Assembly (NCBI GenBank): GCA_030631385.1
Contig: DAOVLG010000086.1
Location: forward strand, 1-6,952
Origin: Candidatus Coatesiibacteriota bacterium
Lineage (GTDB): Bacteria > RBG-13-66-14
DNA: 6,952 bases
Direction of reading: 5' to 3'
Of this stretch, positions 4,020 to 6,952 are shown one piece after another (position 1 is the stretch's first letter; each line of letters begins with the position of its first letter). Both the position numbers and the translations under genes were made by a program. The notes below the pieces were generated by a model. It searched no databases, was not told where the DNA came from, and saw only the letters and a list, made by a program, of their open reading frames with translations.

Positions 4020-6856
4020 TAAAACTCAAATCCCAACGTGAAGTGGAAGACGGCGTCGGCGAAGTCGGTGCCGTCCCAGGGCCAGGCCCAGTCCAGGCGT
4101 ATCGGAATCCCCAGCGACGCCCAGCGGATGCCCAGACCCAGGCTGGCCCGCAGGTCCTGGAAGCGCAGCTCGGGCTCGGTCTCCCAAAGCTTCACGTCTT
4201 CGTCGGTGTACCAGGCCAGGCCGGCGTCTATGAAGCCGACGCCGCGGATGTCCCCAATGATAAATCCGGGGATGAAGCCGAAGTCCAGGCGGTCAATCAC
4301 GGGGATGCGCAGCTCGAGGTTCACCAGGGCGATGTTGTTCCCCATGAACTCGGTGTATCCGTAGCCGCGCAGATCGAAGGCGCCGCCCATGTAGTAGATC
4401 GGCTCGTAGGGGTCGCCGCCGAAGGTCAACAGCGAGTAGAGCCGGAGGGCGAAGCCGGTGGTCTCGAACAGGCGCAGGTAGCCGCGCAGGTCGGCCGTCA
4501 GCTCGTTGAACTCCCAGTCGGAGCCCAGAAAAAAGCTCGGCCGGTCGTAGGTCACCTTCGCCCGGACACCGGCGATGGGATGCCAGTAGATCCACTCGGT
4601 GTCGTCGTAGACCAGGGCGACGCCGGGGGCGATGATGCTCCGGTAGTCGTTGAACCCCTCGCCGTCGGAGTAGGTGTACTCGTGGGCCCACTCGTAGCCG
4701 GTGAGGGCTGCCACGGCGCGCAGGGTCTCTGAGAGGGGGTAGGAGATGCTGAGCTGGCCGCCGGTGACCCGCTCCCGCAGGTACCCGTCGGGCACGAGGT
4801 AGTAGTCGTTCCAGTTGAATATCCGGCCGCCGTAGACCGGACGGTACTTCATCCAGTAGTAGCCCACGTCGAGGTCCAGGTCCTGTATGTCGGCGACGCT
4901 GCCCAGGCCGAACTCGACGAAGAGCCGGTGGTCCCCCAGGGTGTCGGACCCCTCGAGGAGTCCCAGGGCGCGGAAGACGCCGCCGGTGGTGTACTCGGCG
5001 GTGATTATCCCCGAGTCTATCTCGAGGTCGTACTCCCAGGGGTGGAGGCGGCCCAGCTTCGACAGGTCGCCGATCTCGGCCCCGGTGCGGATGGGTGGCA
5101 TCCCGTACCCCTCGAGGACCAGCTCGGCCAGCGACGGCTCGTAGGGGCGCTCCAGGGCGTCGGCCAGCGGCATCACGTACACCTGGTACGTCATGTCCTG
5201 GTAGGAGTTGAAGGTCAGCCGCTCGCCGTCGGCGGAGACGTCGGGGTTGAAGATGTCGCGCAGGGAGTCGGTGAGCTGGGTGATCCGGCAGTCGTCGAGG
5301 TTCAAGAGGAAGAGGTTGGAGGGACCGGCGCGGTCCGAGGAGAAGACGATCCCCGAAGAATCGGGCAGGTAGCACGGGTAGCGGTCCTCGGCGACGCCGC
5401 CGGTCAGGAGACCCACCTCCCCCGTGGCGAGGTCCAGCTCGGCCAGATGGATGCCGTCCTCCTCCTCCAGGCAAAATGCGAGGGTTTTCCCGTCGGGCGA
5501 GGCGGCGGGGTGGAGCTCACGCGTGGGCGTATCGGTGAGCTGCTCGGTCATTCCACCGTAGATTTCGAGACGGTAGAGGTCCAACCGGCCTCGGTTCTGG
5601 GCCGCCAGGTAGAGGGACTCACCGTCGGGCGCGAAACAGATTCCGGTGATGTCGTCGAACTCGAGATCGGTAAATTCACCGAACATATAGCCGGTGACGG
5701 CGTCCACGAGGTAGACGTTCAGCCAGCCCGCCTCCTTGGCGACGATGGCCACCGCGTCGCCTTGGGGAGAAAAATCCAGGGTCGCCCCGCCGGCGGCCAG
5801 GTAGTCGAACTCCCCCGCCCCGGTCAGGCGGCCGAAGACCTCGCCCTCCAGGGTGTCCAACAGATACACGTTGGCGCCGCGGTCCAGATTACTGATGACC
5901 GCCACCAACTCACCCGACGGCGAGAAGCGCGGCCCGATGTAGCTCGTGTACTCCTCGTCTATCTCGGTGACGCGCCGGGCGAAATCCTCGGGTCGGCGGC
6001 CCTCGACCAGCTCCACCCAGTAGCGACGCTTCAGGTCTATGGTCCATTCCTCGTGGAACTCGCGCAGATCGATCCCGATGAGGGCCTCGAGGGCGTCGGA
6101 GACGTCGCGGTCGGATTGGGCGGCGATGGCGTCCACGAGCTCGGGCAGCTTCTCGGCGCCGTAGCGCTCCACGAAGAAGTCCACCGCGCTCTGTCCCTGT
6201 TTGTAGGTCAGGTACATGGCCCAGCCGGGGATCAGCTCGCCGTAGCGCAGGTTTTCCAGGGGAATGAGGTTCTCGCTCAGGACCGCGTCGCGGAGCACCA
6301 TCCGCCCGTCGGTGTTCCAGTCGCGGGACTCGTGCTCGGCGATCCCCTCCATGAACCAGAAATCGGGGATGCCGAGCTGGGTGTTCAACAGCTCGCCGGT
6401 CAGGTCCCGGTAGAAGCTGTAGAAGGTGAAGACGTGGGTCAGCTCGTGGACCGTTGTTTCCCACATGCGGGGCTGGGAGCCCTCGAAGGGGATGACCACT
6501 CGGTTGCGCATCGGTTCGGTGAAGCCGCCCACCCCCTCGGGGAGAAAGCCCAGGTAGATGTTCGTCTGGCGGAAGTCGCGCCCCGAGGCGTAGAGGATGA
6601 AAGGGATGCGGTGGATCGGCTCCGAGCCCAGGTCCTTTACCAGCTTCTTCCAGGCCGCCTCGGCCATCTCGGCCACCCCGCCGACCACCTCGGCCGCGTC
6701 GGGGTAGAAGTAGATGTCGAAGTGCTCCGTGGCCAGGATCCGCCAGTCGAACTCCCGGTCGCGGACCTTGTTCCGCCCGAAGTAGCCGTACTGGGCCGAC
6801 GCGCTCCCGGCGAGAATGACGACGAGTAGAAGGGCGCAGACCAAGGGGCGTCGCAC
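4019..6856 (-). CDS. Secreted metallopeptidase-like / TolB-propeller / Omp85-barrel outer-membrane protein
   Basis: A 945-residue protein predicted to sit in the outer membrane. Residues 1-21 are a signal peptide (MRR, hydrophobic core, SASA cleavage before Gln22). About 40-290 is a gluzincin-like (peptidase MA) domain with HELTH (137-141) and a downstream FMEGIAEHE (168-176), where Glu170 is the likely third zinc ligand. From 305 to 565 come six PD40/TolB-type repeats, each built on 'FSPSGELVAV'-like cores (starting near 310, 360, 406, 451, 495 and 538), forming a six-bladed propeller. From about 600 alternating strands form a barrel. GGAFDLRGYGY (824-834) matches the Omp85 L6 (V/I/L)RG(F/Y) motif, followed by GNNIALVNLELRIP, and the chain ends FHFTLGFEF with the terminal Phe expected for assembly by BamA. 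The start is GTG (6854-6856) with AAAGGAG 4 nt upstream. The barrel resembles the BamA/TamA family; whether it proteolyses, transports or folds clients is unknown. Confidence 0.92.
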   Translation of the reverse strand: MRRPLVCALLLVVILAGSASAQYGYFGRNKVRDREFDWRILATEHFDIYFYPDAAEVVGGVAEMAEAAWKKLVKDLGSEPIHRIPFILYASGRDFRQTNIYLGFLPEGVGGFTEPMRNRVVIPFEGSQPRMWETTVHELTHVFTFYSFYRDLTGELLNTQLGIPDFWFMEGIAEHESRDWNTDGRMVLRDAVLSENLIPLENLRYGELIPGWAMYLTYKQGQSAVDFFVERYGAEKLPELVDAIAAQSDRDVSDALEALIGIDLREFHEEWTIDLKRRYWVELVEGRRPEDFARRVTEIDEEYTSYIGPRFSPSGELVAVISNLDRGANVYLLDTLEGEVFGRLTGAGEFDYLAAGGATLDFSPQGDAVAIVAKEAGWLNVYLVDAVTGYMFGEFTDLEFDDITGICFAPDGESLYLAAQNRGRLDLYRLEIYGGMTEQLTDTPTRELHPAASPDGKTLAFCLEEEDGIHLAELDLATGEVGLLTGGVAEDRYPCYLPDSSGIVFSSDRAGPSNLFLLNLDDCRITQLTDSLRDIFNPDVSADGERLTFNSYQDMTYQVYVMPLADALERPYEPSLAELVLEGYGMPPIRTGAEIGDLSKLGRLHPWEYDLEIDSGIITAEYTTGGVFRALGLLEGSDTLGDHRLFVEFGLGSVADIQDLDLDVGYYWMKYRPVYGGRIFNWNDYYLVPDGYLRERVTGGQLSISYPLSETLRAVAALTGYEWAHEYTYSDGEGFNDYRSIIAPGVALVYDDTEWIYWHPIAGVRAKVTYDRPSFFLGSDWEFNELTADLRGYLRLFETTGFALRLYSLLTFGGDPYEPIYYMGGAFDLRGYGYTEFMGNNIALVNLELRIPVIDRLDFGFIPGFIIGDIRGVGFIDAGLAWYTDEDVKLWETEPELRFQDLRASLGLGIRWASLGIPIRLDWAWPWDGTDFADAVFHFTLGFEF

Positions 6857-6860
6857 GGTT

Positions 6861-6867
6861 CTCCTTT
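6861..6867 (-). promoter_or_regulatory. Ribosome-binding site supporting the GTG start of the outer-membrane gene
   Basis: AAAGGAG on the minus strand lies 4 nt before GTG at 6854-6856 and is followed by a perfect signal peptide, so this GTG is the start. The remaining bases to 6952 are the leader or upstream DNA of this gene; I see no convincing promoter or terminator in them. Confidence 0.7.
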
Positions 6868-6952
6868 GGGTTGGTGTTGGAATCGCCTGCTTGTTCCGGA
6901 CCGGCCGCGGAGCTCTAATCCCACCCTTTAGCTTATGATCTTGGAAAAGGCG

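Noticed and set aside
4293..5474. 393-codon minus-strand frame inside the outer-membrane gene
   Set aside because: It is an Arg/Pro/Gly-rich out-of-frame reading of the same strand, typical of high-GC DNA, and lies wholly within the real gene.
4928..6829. Long (633-codon) open frame on the plus strand opposite the outer-membrane gene
   Set aside because: It is antisense to a gene with clear domains and a signal peptide; its Val/Gly/Leu/Asp-rich sequence is the usual mirror of GC-rich codons, and it has no recognisable motif.

Overview
The window looks like chromosomal DNA from a diderm (outer-membrane-bearing), high-GC bacterium, probably an uncultured lineage. The evidence is a signal-peptide protein ending in an Omp85-type beta-barrel with a terminal phenylalanine, Shine-Dalgarno-led genes and strongly GC-biased third codon positions. 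The sequence alone does not fix the phylum. No tRNA, rRNA, CRISPR array, transposase or insertion sequence was recognised.

Layout, left to right. On the minus strand at 1-400 is the N-terminal third of an ABC-transporter ATPase, cut by the window edge. Upstream of it, on the same strand, is a tandem-GNAT acetyltransferase (473-1438). Between that gene and tadA lies a 378-bp stretch that is not empty. Reading on the minus strand, it holds a TTGACA/TATATT promoter, a roughly 255-nt leader with a stable hairpin and a 51-codon ORF, and a perfect 10-bp GC terminator with a T-run. The terminator ends only 33 nt before the GNAT start codon, which is the architecture of a transcription-attenuation leader or of a small self-contained gene. 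A plus-strand promoter candidate for tadA overlaps the same -10 region. tadA (1817-2281, tRNA adenosine deaminase) is the only well-supported plus-strand gene.

From 2337 leftward-reading genes resume. An alpha/beta hydrolase is split into two ORFs (2558-3028 and 2337-2558) that overlap by one base (TGATG). The catalytic Ser lies in the first piece and the Asp/His candidates in the second. Next comes a conspicuously AT-rich gene (3159-4019) for a SEC-C zinc-motif protein of unknown function. Its ATG overlaps the stop codon of the GC-rich gene upstream (TAATG), so composition changes abruptly at one codon. That upstream gene (4019-6856) encodes a 945-residue secreted protein with three parts: a gluzincin-type HExxH metallopeptidase-like domain, a six-repeat TolB/PD40 propeller, and a BamA/TamA-like outer-membrane barrel.

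Functionally, the ABC ATPase and GNAT gene could be co-transcribed under the attenuator-like leader. The outer-membrane protein, the SEC-C gene and possibly the hydrolase are colinear, but the AT-rich gene looks like a later arrival that uses the outer-membrane gene's transcription and translation. The points most worth checking are the 1472-1765 leader, the stop-codon junction at 4019-4021, the three-domain outer-membrane protein and the split hydrolase.
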